Below the pieces are notes generated by a model that saw only the letters and a list, made by a program, of their open reading frames with translations, had not been told where the DNA came from and did no database searches. Below are positions 1-7,390 of a DNA stretch of 18,866 nucleotides, piece after piece (position 1 is the stretch's first letter; every line of letters begins with the position of its first letter). Origin of the DNA: Desulfobacteraceae bacterium 4572_89 (GTDB lineage Bacteria; Desulfobacterota; Desulfobacteria; Desulfobacterales; Desulfobacteraceae); contig NBML01000013.1 of the NCBI GenBank assembly GCA_002085465.1, positions 1-18,866 on the forward strand. Reading direction: 5' to 3'. Both the position numbers and the translations under genes were made by a program.

Positions 1-87
1 AAAGACCACAGTGAGGATGAATACATTGAAAAGTCAAGTCTGTATGAGCGGGCTGTCCTGTTCGGCAATATACTTGCCTGCATTTAA
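1..87 (+). CDS. possible 3' end of an unknown CDS (partial)
   Basis: Frame 1 is open from the window edge to a TAA at 85-87. It encodes 28 residues ending YERAVLFGNILACI, with a charged first half and a hydrophobic last half, which reads like a real protein C-terminus. I do not recognise the family. It would converge on lepA with 22 bp between the two stop codons. A stop-free run this short is expected by chance fairly often. A minus-strand frame beginning at the ATG complementary to 81-83 is also open to the edge but has a less protein-like composition. This is a tentative call. Confidence 0.35.
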   Translation, partial: KDHSEDEYIEKSSLYERAVLFGNILACI

Positions 88-109
88 TACAGGGCCCTCA
101 CCGCTGGTT

Positions 110-1912
110 TTAGTCGGTTTTCAGCACGGACAGGAATGCAGACTGGGGGATTTCAACTGATCCCACCATTTTCATTCGTTTTTTGCCTTTTTTCTGTTTT
201 TCCAGGAGTTTGCGCTTTCTGGAAATATCCCCGCCATAGCATTTGGCAGTAACATCTTTTCGAAAGGCGGAAATGGTTTCCCTTGCGATAATTTTACCGC
301 CAATGGCTGCCTGAATGGGAATTTTAAACTGCTGCCTTGGGATCTCTTCCCGTAATTTTTTACAAGCTGCCCTGCCCCTTGCCTCGGCCTTGTCCCGGTG
401 AATTAGCTGGGACAGGGCATCCACCCTTTCACTGTTGATGAGGAAATCAAGCTTTACCAGGTCGGTCTCCTGGTACCCGGCAATTTCATAGTCAAAGGAC
501 CCATATCCCTGGGTCACGCTTTTTAGCCGGTCATAGAATTCATACACCACTTCTGCCAGGGGCAGTTCAAATTTCATTTCCATTCGGTTGGAGGTCAGGT
601 ATTGGTAGTTTGTGCTTACGCCCCTGAACTCATGGCAAACCTGCATGACATTGCCCATGTACTTGTCCGGCACGATTATGGAGGCATTGATAAAGGGCTC
701 CCGGGTCAGGGTAATCTCGGCTGGATCTGGATAGGCTGTAGGGTTATCAATGATTTTAACTGTCCCGTCAGTGTAAGTGATCTCATACTGAACCGAGGGA
801 GAGGTAAGTATCAGGGAGATATTATATTCCCTTTCCAGCCGTTCCTGGACAACTTCCAGATGCAGCAGTCCCAGAAAACCACATCGATAGCCAAAACCCA
901 GGGCCACGGAACTGTCTTTCTCATAAATCAGTGCCGCATCGTTGAGCTTGAGTTTTTCCAGGGCATCGGAAAGTTCTTCATAATCATCCGATGCCACGGG
1001 ATACATGGAAGAAAACACCACAGATGTTGGCTCCCGGAATCCGCCCATGGCTTCATCGCATCTAAGATTTGGCATGGTAACGGTATCACCGATCTTTACA
1101 TCAGAAATATTTTTAATGCCCGCTATAAAATAACCCACCTGCCCTGCCACCAGCTGATCCTGGGGATTTCTCACAATCTGGAACAGCCCGACTTCTTCCA
1201 CTTTGTACTGGGAATTATTGGACATGAACTGAATTTTATCCCCTTTTTTGACTTTGCCATCAAAGATCCGGAAATGCACAATGGTTCCCCTAAAGGCATC
1301 ATAATGGGAATCAAAGATCAGGGCCTTGAAATTTCCAGTGTCTTCCGACACAGGGCCTGGGATACCGTCCACTACTGCCTGGAATATTTTGTCCACGCCT
1401 ATACCTGACTTGGCCGATACCAGGAGGGCATCATCGGAATCCAGCCCCAGATCTTCTTCAATCTGGTCTTTGGCCCAATCGATCTGGGCCGAAGGAAGAT
1501 CAATCTTATTGACCACGGGTATGATCTCAAGGTCATGTTCCATGGCAAGATATAAATTGGCAAGGGTCTGGGCCTCAACTCCCTGGCTTGCATCCACAAG
1601 AATCAAGGCGCCTTCACAGGAGGCAAGGGCACGGGAAACCTCATAGGAAAAATCCACATGACCGGGCGTATCAATAAGGTTTAGCAGGTACTCTGTGCCG
1701 TCCGGGGAAGTATAGGGAAGGGAAACGGTCTGGGATTTGATGGTAATCCCCCTTTCCCGTTCAATATCCATGGAATCCAGAATCTGATCTTTCATATCCC
1801 GGTCGGAAATAATCCCGGATAATTGGATCAGGCGATCGGACAGGGTTGACTTCCCATGGTCAATGTGGGCAATTATACTAAAATTTCTAATATTTTTTTT
1901 ATCTAACTTCAA
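110..1912 (-). CDS. lepA: elongation factor 4 (LepA), ribosomal back-translocase GTPase
   Basis: The 600-residue product is the normal length for LepA/EF4, a translational GTPase that binds ribosomes and affects initiation or back-translocation. All G motifs are visible: AHIDHGKST (G1, about residues 15-23), RGITIKSQ (G2), DTPGHVDF (G3), NKIDLP (G4) and SAKSG (G5). They are followed by EF-G-like domains and the LepA-specific lysine-rich C-terminus (KRKLLEKQKKGKKRMK). The start codon is TTG (complement of 1910-1912), preceded by GGAG five bases upstream; there is no better in-frame ATG. The usual neighbour lepB is not in view: downstream lies a possible convergent gene end and no evident terminator. 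The gene is divergent from the GGDEF regulator across 151 bp. Identity is certain. Confidence 0.98.
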   Translation of the reverse strand: MKLDKKNIRNFSIIAHIDHGKSTLSDRLIQLSGIISDRDMKDQILDSMDIERERGITIKSQTVSLPYTSPDGTEYLLNLIDTPGHVDFSYEVSRALASCEGALILVDASQGVEAQTLANLYLAMEHDLEIIPVVNKIDLPSAQIDWAKDQIEEDLGLDSDDALLVSAKSGIGVDKIFQAVVDGIPGPVSEDTGNFKALIFDSHYDAFRGTIVHFRIFDGKVKKGDKIQFMSNNSQYKVEEVGLFQIVRNPQDQLVAGQVGYFIAGIKNISDVKIGDTVTMPNLRCDEAMGGFREPTSVVFSSMYPVASDDYEELSDALEKLKLNDAALIYEKDSSVALGFGYRCGFLGLLHLEVVQERLEREYNISLILTSPSVQYEITYTDGTVKIIDNPTAYPDPAEITLTREPFINASIIVPDKYMGNVMQVCHEFRGVSTNYQYLTSNRMEMKFELPLAEVVYEFYDRLKSVTQGYGSFDYEIAGYQETDLVKLDFLINSERVDALSQLIHRDKAEARGRAACKKLREEIPRQQFKIPIQAAIGGKIIARETISAFRKDVTAKCYGGDISRKRKLLEKQKKGKKRMKMVGSVEIPQSAFLSVLKTD

Positions 1913-1940
1913 TTGAGCTCCAAACTATCCAAACTAAGAG

Positions 1941-1969
1941 TTGACAAATATCTACTATCTCGCTAAATT
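1941..1969 (+). promoter_or_regulatory. candidate sigma-70 promoter for the GGDEF regulator
   Basis: A perfect TTGACA (1941-1946) lies 17 bp before TAAATT (1964-1969, 4/6 match). The -10 is about 95 bp upstream of the ATG at 2064. AGGAG at 2051-2055 is the ribosome binding site. Confidence 0.45.
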
Positions 1970-1992
1970 TTGTTTTTATGTATTGATCAGTA

Positions 1993-2021
1993 TATTTATC
2001 AATAGAAGCTAAAATAGTCAA
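1993..2021 (-). promoter_or_regulatory. candidate sigma-70 promoter for lepA
   Basis: On the minus strand TTGACT (complement of 2016-2021) and TAAATA (complement of 1993-1998) are separated by 17 bp. An alternative -10, TATACT (complement of 1989-1994), would need a 21-bp spacer. The match is moderate (5/6 and 3/6). Its location between divergent genes supports a promoter somewhere here. Confidence 0.3.
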
Positions 2022-2063
2022 GATAAGCTCATGTAACATAAATCATTTCCAGGAGATAAAAAC

Positions 2064-2960
2064 ATGTCGGGCTCCATTCTGATTGTCGATGATGATACTG
2101 CGATCAAAGATTCTGTAGAAGAATATCTCAAAATCCTCTCCTATGATGTTAAAAGTGCGTTAAATGCCAAAAAAGCTTTGTCCATTCTGGAAACATTTAA
2201 TGCCGATGTAGTAATTACAGACATAATGATGCAGGGTATGGATGGTCTTGAGCTCACCAAAATAATCAAGGCAAAATACGATATTGATGTCATGGTCATG
2301 ACCGGTTTCAGTGCTGATTACTCCTATGAAGAAGCAGTAAAGGCCGGTGCCAGTGATTTTATTTTTAAGCCTTTCAGGTTTGAGGAACTGGACCTGAGAA
2401 TCAAACGGGTGCTCCGGGAGTCTGAAACAAAGAAAGAACGTGCAAAACTGCTCAATGAAATGGAAAAACTCGCCATTACAGATGCCCTGACAGGTCTTTA
2501 TAACTCCCGGCAGTTTTTCCGGCAGATTAAACAGGAAATCAAACGTTATGCCAGATATTCCAGACCTTTATCCCTGCTGATCCTGGATATTGATTTTTTC
2601 AAAAACTACAATGATACCTGGGGCCATCTTGAAGGGGACAAAGTCTTGATGCAGATCGGCAGGATTATCAGTTCCTGCATGCGTTCCATGGACTCAGCCT
2701 ATCGATACGGTGGAGAAGAGTTTGCCATCATCCTGCCTGAGACAGGCATTAAAAAGGCCTGCGTGGTAGGTGCCAGAATAAAAGATAAAATTGCTGCTGA
2801 AATCTTTAAACCGGAAGATGGTAAAAAAGTTTCCGTCACGGTGAGCCTCGGGGCAAGTGAAGTCCTCAAGGAAGAAGACTTCACTGCCTTTATCAAACGC
2901 ACAGACAAAGCATTGTACAAATCCAAGGAAACAGGACGTAATAAATTAACCTTTTCCTGA
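2064..2960 (+). CDS. response regulator-diguanylate cyclase (REC-GGDEF)
   Basis: This 298-residue cytoplasmic protein has an N-terminal receiver domain (about 1-120) and a GGDEF domain (about 135-298). It would make cyclic di-GMP from two GTP when phosphorylated. Receiver residues are intact: acidic D9-D11, phospho-acceptor D53, T80 and K102. The GGDEF signature is GGEEF (216-220). RSMD at 207-210 lies exactly five residues before it, matching the RxxD inhibitory site of PleD, so both catalysis and product inhibition are predicted. It has one receiver domain, not the two of PleD. The start has AGGAG eight bases upstream. No histidine kinase is adjacent, so it is an orphan; its partner and target cannot be told. 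It converges with valS across 36 bp with no evident terminator. Confidence 0.93.
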   Translation: MSGSILIVDDDTAIKDSVEEYLKILSYDVKSALNAKKALSILETFNADVVITDIMMQGMDGLELTKIIKAKYDIDVMVMTGFSADYSYEEAVKAGASDFIFKPFRFEELDLRIKRVLRESETKKERAKLLNEMEKLAITDALTGLYNSRQFFRQIKQEIKRYARYSRPLSLLILDIDFFKNYNDTWGHLEGDKVLMQIGRIISSCMRSMDSAYRYGGEEFAIILPETGIKKACVVGARIKDKIAAEIFKPEDGKKVSVTVSLGASEVLKEEDFTAFIKRTDKALYKSKETGRNKLTFS

Positions 2961-2996
2961 CTTTTACCTTTTCACAACCTGTTACTTCATAATTTA

Positions 2997-5717
2997 TTAT
3001 TTCATATTCTTGATCCGCTCCAGGTTGGTCTGAAGTTTTTCATTTTTTTCTTCCAGTTCTGCATGCTGGGCTTTTACTTTTGCAATGACCTTTTCAGGAG
3101 CTTTATCAAGAAAGCTTTCATTGTTCAGTCTTTTTTGTACGCCCAAAAGCTCTTTTGTATTTTTCTCCAAATCCTTTTCCAGCCGTTTGATTTCCTTTTC
3201 AAAATCAATCACCCCTTCCAGGGAAACAAAACAGGTTGTATTACCGGTTACAGATGTTGCAGATGAACTGGGAAGATTTTCAGCATCACAGAAATAAAAG
3301 CTTTCCAGGGAAGCCAGGTTCACTATGACGGTTTTATTTTCCGCGATAATGATCTTTTCCTTTTCATCCTCTGTATTGGCAAGCACCTTAATCTTCATTG
3401 AGGGCTGGATATTCATCTCACTCCTGATATTCCGGATATCCGAGATAAGCCCAAACACAAATCCCATGTTCTTTTCAATTTTCTCATTCCGATTGTTCCC
3501 ATAGACTGTTTCGTCATAGGGGAAGGCAGCGTTCATAACAGATCCACTGGTGGCTGGCAGGATATTGTAAATTTCCTCGGTCACAAAGGGCATAAAAGGA
3601 TGAAGCATGACGATGATATCTTCCAGCACCCTGGACAATACACTTCTGGCTGTATCCCTGCGCTGAACCCCCTCTTTTTCATAGAGGGCGGGCTTGGCCA
3701 TTTCAAGGAACCAGTCGCAGAATTCATGCCAGACAAACTGATATGCTGCGGAAGCAGCCTCATTAAATCTATAATTTTCAATGCCCTCTTTTACGGCAAG
3801 GGCAGTGGCCGCTGACCTGGACAGAATCCATTTTTCAGCCAGAGATAATTTGTTTTGATCAATGACAGTATCCTTCTGGGTGATGTGCATGAGGGCAAAT
3901 CTTGAGGCATTCCAGAGTTTATTCACAAAATTCCGGTATCCTTCCACCCTGGATTCAGACATCTTCACATCCCTTCCCTGGGCGGCAAAGGCTGCCAGGG
4001 TAAATCTAAAGGCATCTGCCCCGTATTCATCAATCACCTTTAAGGGATCAATGACATTGCCCTTGGACTTGCTCATCTTCTTTCCATGTTCATCCCTGAC
4101 CAGGGCATGGATATAAACATCATCAAAGGGGACCTCATCATCCATAAAATGGATGCCCATCATCATCATCCGGGCAACCCAGAAAAACAGAATATCAAAA
4201 CCCGTGACCAGAACATTGGTGGGGTAGAATGTTTTTAAAAGGTCTGTGTTTTCAGGCCATCCCATGGTTGAAAAAGGCCAGAGCGCGCTGGAAAACCAGG
4301 TATCCAGTACATCGGTTTCCTGAACTATTTCCTTTGAACCGCAGGTGGGACATTCTGTGGGATCTGTTTCCTCCACAATGACTGCCCTGCATTCCGGGCA
4401 CTTCCACACCGGAATTCTGTGTCCCCACCATATCTGGCGGGAAATACACCAGTCCCGGATATTATCCATCCACTCAAAATAGGTTTTGGACCAGATATCA
4501 GGAATGATTTTTGTACGGCCGCTGCGGACAGCTTCAGATGCTTTTTCAGCAAGGGGAGCTACCTTTACAAACCATTGCTTGGAAATGGATGGTTCCACAT
4601 CGGTGTGGCATCGATAACAATTGCCCACACTGTGTTTTATGGAAACCTTTTTTTCCAGTAAACCCAGTTCAATCAGTTCTTCCACTGCCTGTTTTCTGCA
4701 TTCTGCCCTGTCCAGCCCGGCAAATTTTCCAGCAGTTTCCAGCATACACCCGTCATCGCCAATCACCTTAAGCTTGGCAAGTCCATGTTTTTCTCCCAGA
4801 TTAAAATCATTGGGATCATGGGCCGGGGTGACTTTCAGGGCGCCGGTGCCAAATTCAGTATCCACATATTCGTCCCGGATAATGGGGATGGTTCTGTCCG
4901 TAAGGGGCAGGACAACTTCCGTCTCAACAAGATCCTTAAAACGAAGGTCGTCAGGGTTCACAGCCAGGGCTGTATCCCCGAACATTGTTTCAGGCCGGGT
5001 TGTGGCGACTATGAGACCTTTTTTTTGATCCTTATTCTTATGACCCTTACTTTTCTGGTCCTTGTTTTTTGAGTCCTTGTTTTTTGAGTCCGTAAAGGGA
5101 TAACGGATATAATAGAGATAGGAATCTTTTTCCTCGTATTCAACTTCAAGATCTGCCAGGGCTGTTTTGCACCGGGGACACCAGTTAATGATATACTGGC
5201 CCTCGTAGATCAAGCCTTCCTTGTAAAGCCTGACAAAAACCTTGCGGACCGCTTCGGAAAGCCCTTCATCCATGGTAAACCGTTCCCGGTCCCAATCACA
5301 GGATGCGCCCAGGCGTTTAAGCTGGTTAATGATTGCTCCGCCTGATTTTTCACGCCATTTCCAAACCTGTTCTATGAATTCTTCCCTGCCCAGCTGATCC
5401 CTTGTCCGGCCCTGGGCAGCCAGGTCCCTTTCCACCACATTCTGGGTGGCAATTCCTGCATGATCTGTTCCCGGCATCCACAGAACATTGTATCCAAGAA
5501 GGCGCCTGTACCGGCACATGATATCCTGAATCACATTATTCAGGGCATGACCCATGTGCAGTACGCCAGTGACATTTGGCGGCGGTATAACAATGGAAAA
5601 AGCTTTTTTATCACTTTTATCTTTTGCCTTGAAAAATCCGTTATCAAGCCAGTATTTATACCATTTTTCTTCAATACCCTTTGGCTCATACCCTTTGTCC
5701 AGAGAATCCGAACCCAT
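2997..5717 (-). CDS. valS: valyl-tRNA synthetase
   Basis: This class I synthetase charges tRNA-Val and edits mischarged threonine. I take the ATG complementary to 5715-5717, which follows GAGGAG by seven bases, giving 906 residues; the frame extends 19 codons further upstream with no ribosome binding site. Visible motifs are PPNVTGVLHMGHALN (HIGH class, HMGH at about 54-57), KMSKS (about 547-551), the editing-domain ATTRPET, cysteine clusters CPRC, CYRC and CPECR/CPTC, the QWFVK and RDWCISRQIWWGHRIPVW stretches, and the C-terminal ValRS coiled coil (about the last 70 residues, EKEIKRLEKDLEKN onward). Oddity: residues about 210-234 are a lysine-rich repeat insertion (DSKNK-type pentapeptides) just before the editing-domain strand where relatives have a short loop. 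A terminator-like hairpin lies 29 bp upstream of the start. Confidence 0.98.
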   Translation of the reverse strand: MGSDSLDKGYEPKGIEEKWYKYWLDNGFFKAKDKSDKKAFSIVIPPPNVTGVLHMGHALNNVIQDIMCRYRRLLGYNVLWMPGTDHAGIATQNVVERDLAAQGRTRDQLGREEFIEQVWKWREKSGGAIINQLKRLGASCDWDRERFTMDEGLSEAVRKVFVRLYKEGLIYEGQYIINWCPRCKTALADLEVEYEEKDSYLYYIRYPFTDSKNKDSKNKDQKSKGHKNKDQKKGLIVATTRPETMFGDTALAVNPDDLRFKDLVETEVVLPLTDRTIPIIRDEYVDTEFGTGALKVTPAHDPNDFNLGEKHGLAKLKVIGDDGCMLETAGKFAGLDRAECRKQAVEELIELGLLEKKVSIKHSVGNCYRCHTDVEPSISKQWFVKVAPLAEKASEAVRSGRTKIIPDIWSKTYFEWMDNIRDWCISRQIWWGHRIPVWKCPECRAVIVEETDPTECPTCGSKEIVQETDVLDTWFSSALWPFSTMGWPENTDLLKTFYPTNVLVTGFDILFFWVARMMMMGIHFMDDEVPFDDVYIHALVRDEHGKKMSKSKGNVIDPLKVIDEYGADAFRFTLAAFAAQGRDVKMSESRVEGYRNFVNKLWNASRFALMHITQKDTVIDQNKLSLAEKWILSRSAATALAVKEGIENYRFNEAASAAYQFVWHEFCDWFLEMAKPALYEKEGVQRRDTARSVLSRVLEDIIVMLHPFMPFVTEEIYNILPATSGSVMNAAFPYDETVYGNNRNEKIEKNMGFVFGLISDIRNIRSEMNIQPSMKIKVLANTEDEKEKIIIAENKTVIVNLASLESFYFCDAENLPSSSATSVTGNTTCFVSLEGVIDFEKEIKRLEKDLEKNTKELLGVQKRLNNESFLDKAPEKVIAKVKAQHAELEEKNEKLQTNLERIKNMK
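5016..5090 (-). repeat. 15-bp in-frame tandem repeat inside valS
   Basis: There are five consecutive 15-bp units. The first two (5061-5075 and 5076-5090 on the + strand) are identical and the other three have diverged. They encode DSKNK, DSKNK, DQKSK, GHKNK and DQKKG. The unit is a multiple of three, so gain or loss of copies would change length without breaking the frame. Confidence 0.85.
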
Positions 5718-5745
5718 ATTTTCACTCCTCAAACCCATATTAATG

Positions 5746-5772
5746 AAAAAGGGGATTATTTGATAAATCCCC
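5746..5772 (-). terminator. intrinsic terminator-like hairpin between the acidic-protein gene and valS
   Basis: Read on the minus strand, GGGGATT (complement of 5766-5772) and AATCCCC (complement of 5751-5757) form a 7-bp stem with an 8-nt loop, followed directly by TTTTT (complement of 5746-5750). It lies 32 bp after the stop of the acidic-protein gene and 28 bp before the valS ATG. It either ends the upstream message or attenuates valS. Confidence 0.6.
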
Positions 5773-5804
5773 AAAACCTTTTACATAAATTATTTTACCT
5801 GAAC

Positions 5805-6254
5805 TCAGGTATTTCCGATTTCATCAAGATCTTTTTGCAAACGAGCTTTAAGATCTACAACCTCTTTTTCAATTACTCTTTCCATGACTTCAAAAAGAAT
5901 TTTTTCAATTTTTTCTGCAAATTTCTTTTCAATCACCCTCTCAAGGGCGGCATCAACCTGTTCCTGACTGATGGAGGAATCACCCATCAGCACTGATTCC
6001 ATATCCAGATCATTATCATCGGGCTCTTCTGCCTGAACTTCATCTGCCTGAACTTCATCTGTATTGGTGTGGATATCTGTGAGTTCAATTATTTCCTGGT
6101 CTAATGTATCATGATCTAATGTATCATGATCTAAGGCATCATGATCTAAGGCATCCTGACCTTGCACATCCTGTTCAGAAACATTTAAAAAATCATCATC
6201 AACCACCTGTGTTAATTCGATAATCTCGTCTTCCTGTTCTAGATCATTACCCAT
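5805..6254 (-). CDS. small acidic low-complexity protein with EIIELT motifs and C-terminal coiled coil
   Basis: This is a 149-residue protein of unknown function. I place the start at the ATG complementary to 6252-6254 (product MGNDLEQED...), preceded by GAGG. The longer frame starting at 6338 would begin inside the candidate promoter. Layout: an N-terminal motif DEIIELTQVV; a very acidic segment with four LDHD-type pentapeptide repeats; a second copy EIIELTDI; a DEVQA DEVQA pair; then a C-terminal region of about 50 residues (SQEQVDAALERVIEKK onward) that is strongly amphipathic and probably helical or coiled coil. There is no signal peptide, membrane segment or known catalytic motif. The plan of a short conserved motif, an acidic linker and an oligomerising helix resembles scaffold proteins such as PopZ, but that is analogy, not shown homology. 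Confidence 0.75.
   Translation of the reverse strand: MGNDLEQEDEIIELTQVVDDDFLNVSEQDVQGQDALDHDALDHDTLDHDTLDQEIIELTDIHTNTDEVQADEVQAEEPDDNDLDMESVLMGDSSISQEQVDAALERVIEKKFAEKIEKILFEVMERVIEKEVVDLKARLQKDLDEIGNT
6031..6060 (-). repeat. perfect 2 x 15-bp tandem repeat (DEVQA pair)
   Basis: Two identical adjacent 15-bp copies (6031-6045 and 6046-6060) in the acidic-protein gene encode DEVQA twice. Confidence 0.85.
6096..6155 (-). repeat. 4 x 15-bp tandem repeat (LDHD repeats)
   Basis: Four 15-bp units (6096-6110, 6111-6125, 6126-6140, 6141-6155) encode the LDHD(A/T) pentapeptides of the acidic protein. The last two units are identical. The second differs from them by two bases. The first is more diverged. 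Confidence 0.85.
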
Positions 6255-6309
6255 AAATCCCTCACTTTTGTCCTTATATAGCAGCACAAGCACATATCCA
6301 TGGACAAAA

Positions 6310-6338
6310 AAAATATCAAAGTGCAAAGAAAGTGTCAA
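6310..6338 (-). promoter_or_regulatory. candidate sigma-70 promoter for the acidic-protein gene
   Basis: On the minus strand a perfect TTGACA (complement of 6333-6338) is followed after 17 bp by TATTTT (complement of 6310-6315, 4/6 match). This gives a leader of about 50 nt before the chosen ATG. Confidence 0.5.
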
Positions 6339-6349
6339 CAGATTAAAAC

Positions 6350-6379
6350 TTGACGGACCAAAGCTCGATAAAAGAGAAT
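6350..6379 (+). promoter_or_regulatory. candidate sigma-70 promoter for rsmE
   Basis: TTGACG (6350-6355) and GAGAAT (6374-6379) are separated by 18 bp, in the divergent region about 76 bp before the rsmE start. The match is moderate. Confidence 0.35.
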
Positions 6380-6455
6380 ATCCATTGTATTTTATTCTGG
6401 ATTCACATATTTAATAAAAATACGTCCGCATAAAATTAAGGGAACAAAATACAAT

Positions 6456-7187
6456 ATGCAAAAATTTCTGATCCCAAAAGAAAATATAAATGGCACAAAG
6501 GCGGTAATCAAAGGCCAGGATGCCAGACATATATACAGGGTCCTCAGACTCAAAACAGGCAATTCCATCCATCTAACCAATGGGGATGGAGTGGATTATG
6601 AAGGTGATATCCTTACTGCTGGCCCTGCACTGATTGAAATACACCTGAATTCTCAGCATCCTTCAACTACAGAGTCAAAACTTAATTTGACTGTATGCTG
6701 TGGGATGCTTAAAGATAAAAAAATGGATCTTGTGATTAAACACTTAACCCAGCTTGGCATCAATGAATGGATTCCTTTTTTCTGTGAGCGGGCCATTCCC
6801 ACTCCAGACTCCAAGCGATTGCAAAAAAGAATCCAGCGCTGGGAAACCATTGCCAGGGAATCAATAAAACAATGCAGAAGAAGCTGCTTTGTATCCATCC
6901 AGGAACCCAGAAGTTTCCAGGAAATCCTTGATCTGTCAGAAAATTTCAACCAGAGATTAGCCTTCTGGGAAAAATCAAACCATCCTTTGACTCAGTTAGC
7001 TCCAGCTCATTCAAACAGCAAAACAATTATTTTAATCGGACCTGAAGGCGGGTTCACAGATCCGGAAATAAAACTGACAGAATCAAAAGGATTTAAGGCC
7101 TATTCCCTTGGGCCGAGAATCCTGAGGGCAGAAACCGCTGCAATATGTGCCACCACTTTAATCCAGCATATTCTTGGGGATATATGA
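6456..7187 (+). CDS. rsmE: 16S rRNA (uracil1498-N3)-methyltransferase RsmE
   Basis: This 243-residue SPOUT-family methyltransferase transfers a methyl group from S-adenosylmethionine to N3 of U1498 in helix 44 of 16S rRNA. The N-terminal PUA-like part holds GQDARHIYRVLRLKTGN (about residues 27-43). The C-terminal trefoil-knot part shows the family signatures LIGPEGGF (about 193-200) and LGPRILRAETAAI (about 218-230). Length is typical. The ATG at 6456 has an AGGGA-type site upstream. The gene is divergent from the acidic-protein gene, and the tRNA-Phe gene follows after 73 bp with its own promoter. No terminator is seen directly after the stop. In other bacteria rsmE often follows prmA; that gene is not here. 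Confidence 0.95.
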   Translation: MQKFLIPKENINGTKAVIKGQDARHIYRVLRLKTGNSIHLTNGDGVDYEGDILTAGPALIEIHLNSQHPSTTESKLNLTVCCGMLKDKKMDLVIKHLTQLGINEWIPFFCERAIPTPDSKRLQKRIQRWETIARESIKQCRRSCFVSIQEPRSFQEILDLSENFNQRLAFWEKSNHPLTQLAPAHSNSKTIILIGPEGGFTDPEIKLTESKGFKAYSLGPRILRAETAAICATTLIQHILGDI

Positions 7188-7215
7188 TAAATTTAGTCTG
7201 GCATGCATTTTTTTC

Positions 7216-7244
7216 TTGACTTAATTTTTCAAAAAACATATAAA
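7216..7244 (+). promoter_or_regulatory. near-consensus sigma-70 promoter of tRNA-Phe
   Basis: TTGACT (7216-7221), a 17-bp AT-rich spacer and TATAAA (7239-7244) make a 5/6 plus 5/6 promoter. The T-rich stretch at 7208-7214 just upstream could act as an UP-like element. Transcription would start near 7251, about 10 nt before the mature tRNA. Confidence 0.75.
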
Positions 7245-7260
7245 GCCTCCTGTTGTCCGA

Positions 7261-7336
7261 GCCCAGGTAGCTCAGTCGGTAGAGCAGGGGACTGAAAATC
7301 CCCGTGTCAGCAGTTCAATTCTGTTCCTGGGCACCA
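7261..7336 (+). tRNA. tRNA-Phe (anticodon GAA)
   Basis: The 76-nt cloverleaf includes an encoded CCA. The acceptor arm GCCCAGG pairs with CCTGGGC. The D arm is GCTC/GAGC. The anticodon stem GGGGA/TCCCC carries loop CTGAAAA with GAA at 7294-7296. The T stem AGCAG/CTGTT contains one G-T wobble, with T loop TTCAATT. All parts fit tRNA-Phe. No integrase or partial tRNA copy nearby suggests use as an attachment site. Confidence 0.97.
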
Positions 7337-7341
7337 GATTT

Positions 7342-7390
7342 AAAAGGCCTTTCAGTGATTTTCATTGAAAGGCCTTTTTCTTTTTATTTT
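7342..7390 (+). terminator. strong intrinsic terminator after tRNA-Phe, possibly bidirectional
   Basis: AAAAGGCCTTTCAGTG pairs with CATTGAAAGGCCTTTT around an ATTTT loop, giving a 16-bp stem with one G-U pair (7342-7378). The T-rich tail runs to 7390. In the other direction the hairpin is followed by TTTT, so it can also end the hpf message, whose stop codon is at 7390-7392. Confidence 0.88.

Noticed and set aside
602..1408. Long + strand open frame opposite lepA (268 codons)
   Set aside because: It lies wholly antisense to lepA, whose frame encodes a complete, motif-rich GTPase; the translated product has no recognisable family and is a codon-bias shadow.
5718..5774. Longer N-terminus for valS (19 extra codons)
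   Set aside because: The ATG at 5717 has an excellent GAGGAG and begins the known ValRS-like sequence. The longer form would overlap the terminator-like hairpin and has no ribosome binding site.
5718..5804. T-box or amino-acid leader peptide upstream of valS
   Set aside because: The space is too short for a T-box, no T-box core sequence is seen, and no valine-rich leader frame is present; only a plain hairpin with a T-run can be supported.
6031..6155. CRISPR-like or phase-variable repeat
   Set aside because: The 15-bp units are contiguous without spacers and are in frame, so they are coding tandem repeats; a unit divisible by three cannot switch the gene on and off.
6255..6338. Longer start for the acidic protein
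   Set aside because: That start sits inside the TTGACA promoter, encodes a hydrophobic stretch unlike the rest, and lacks a ribosome binding site.
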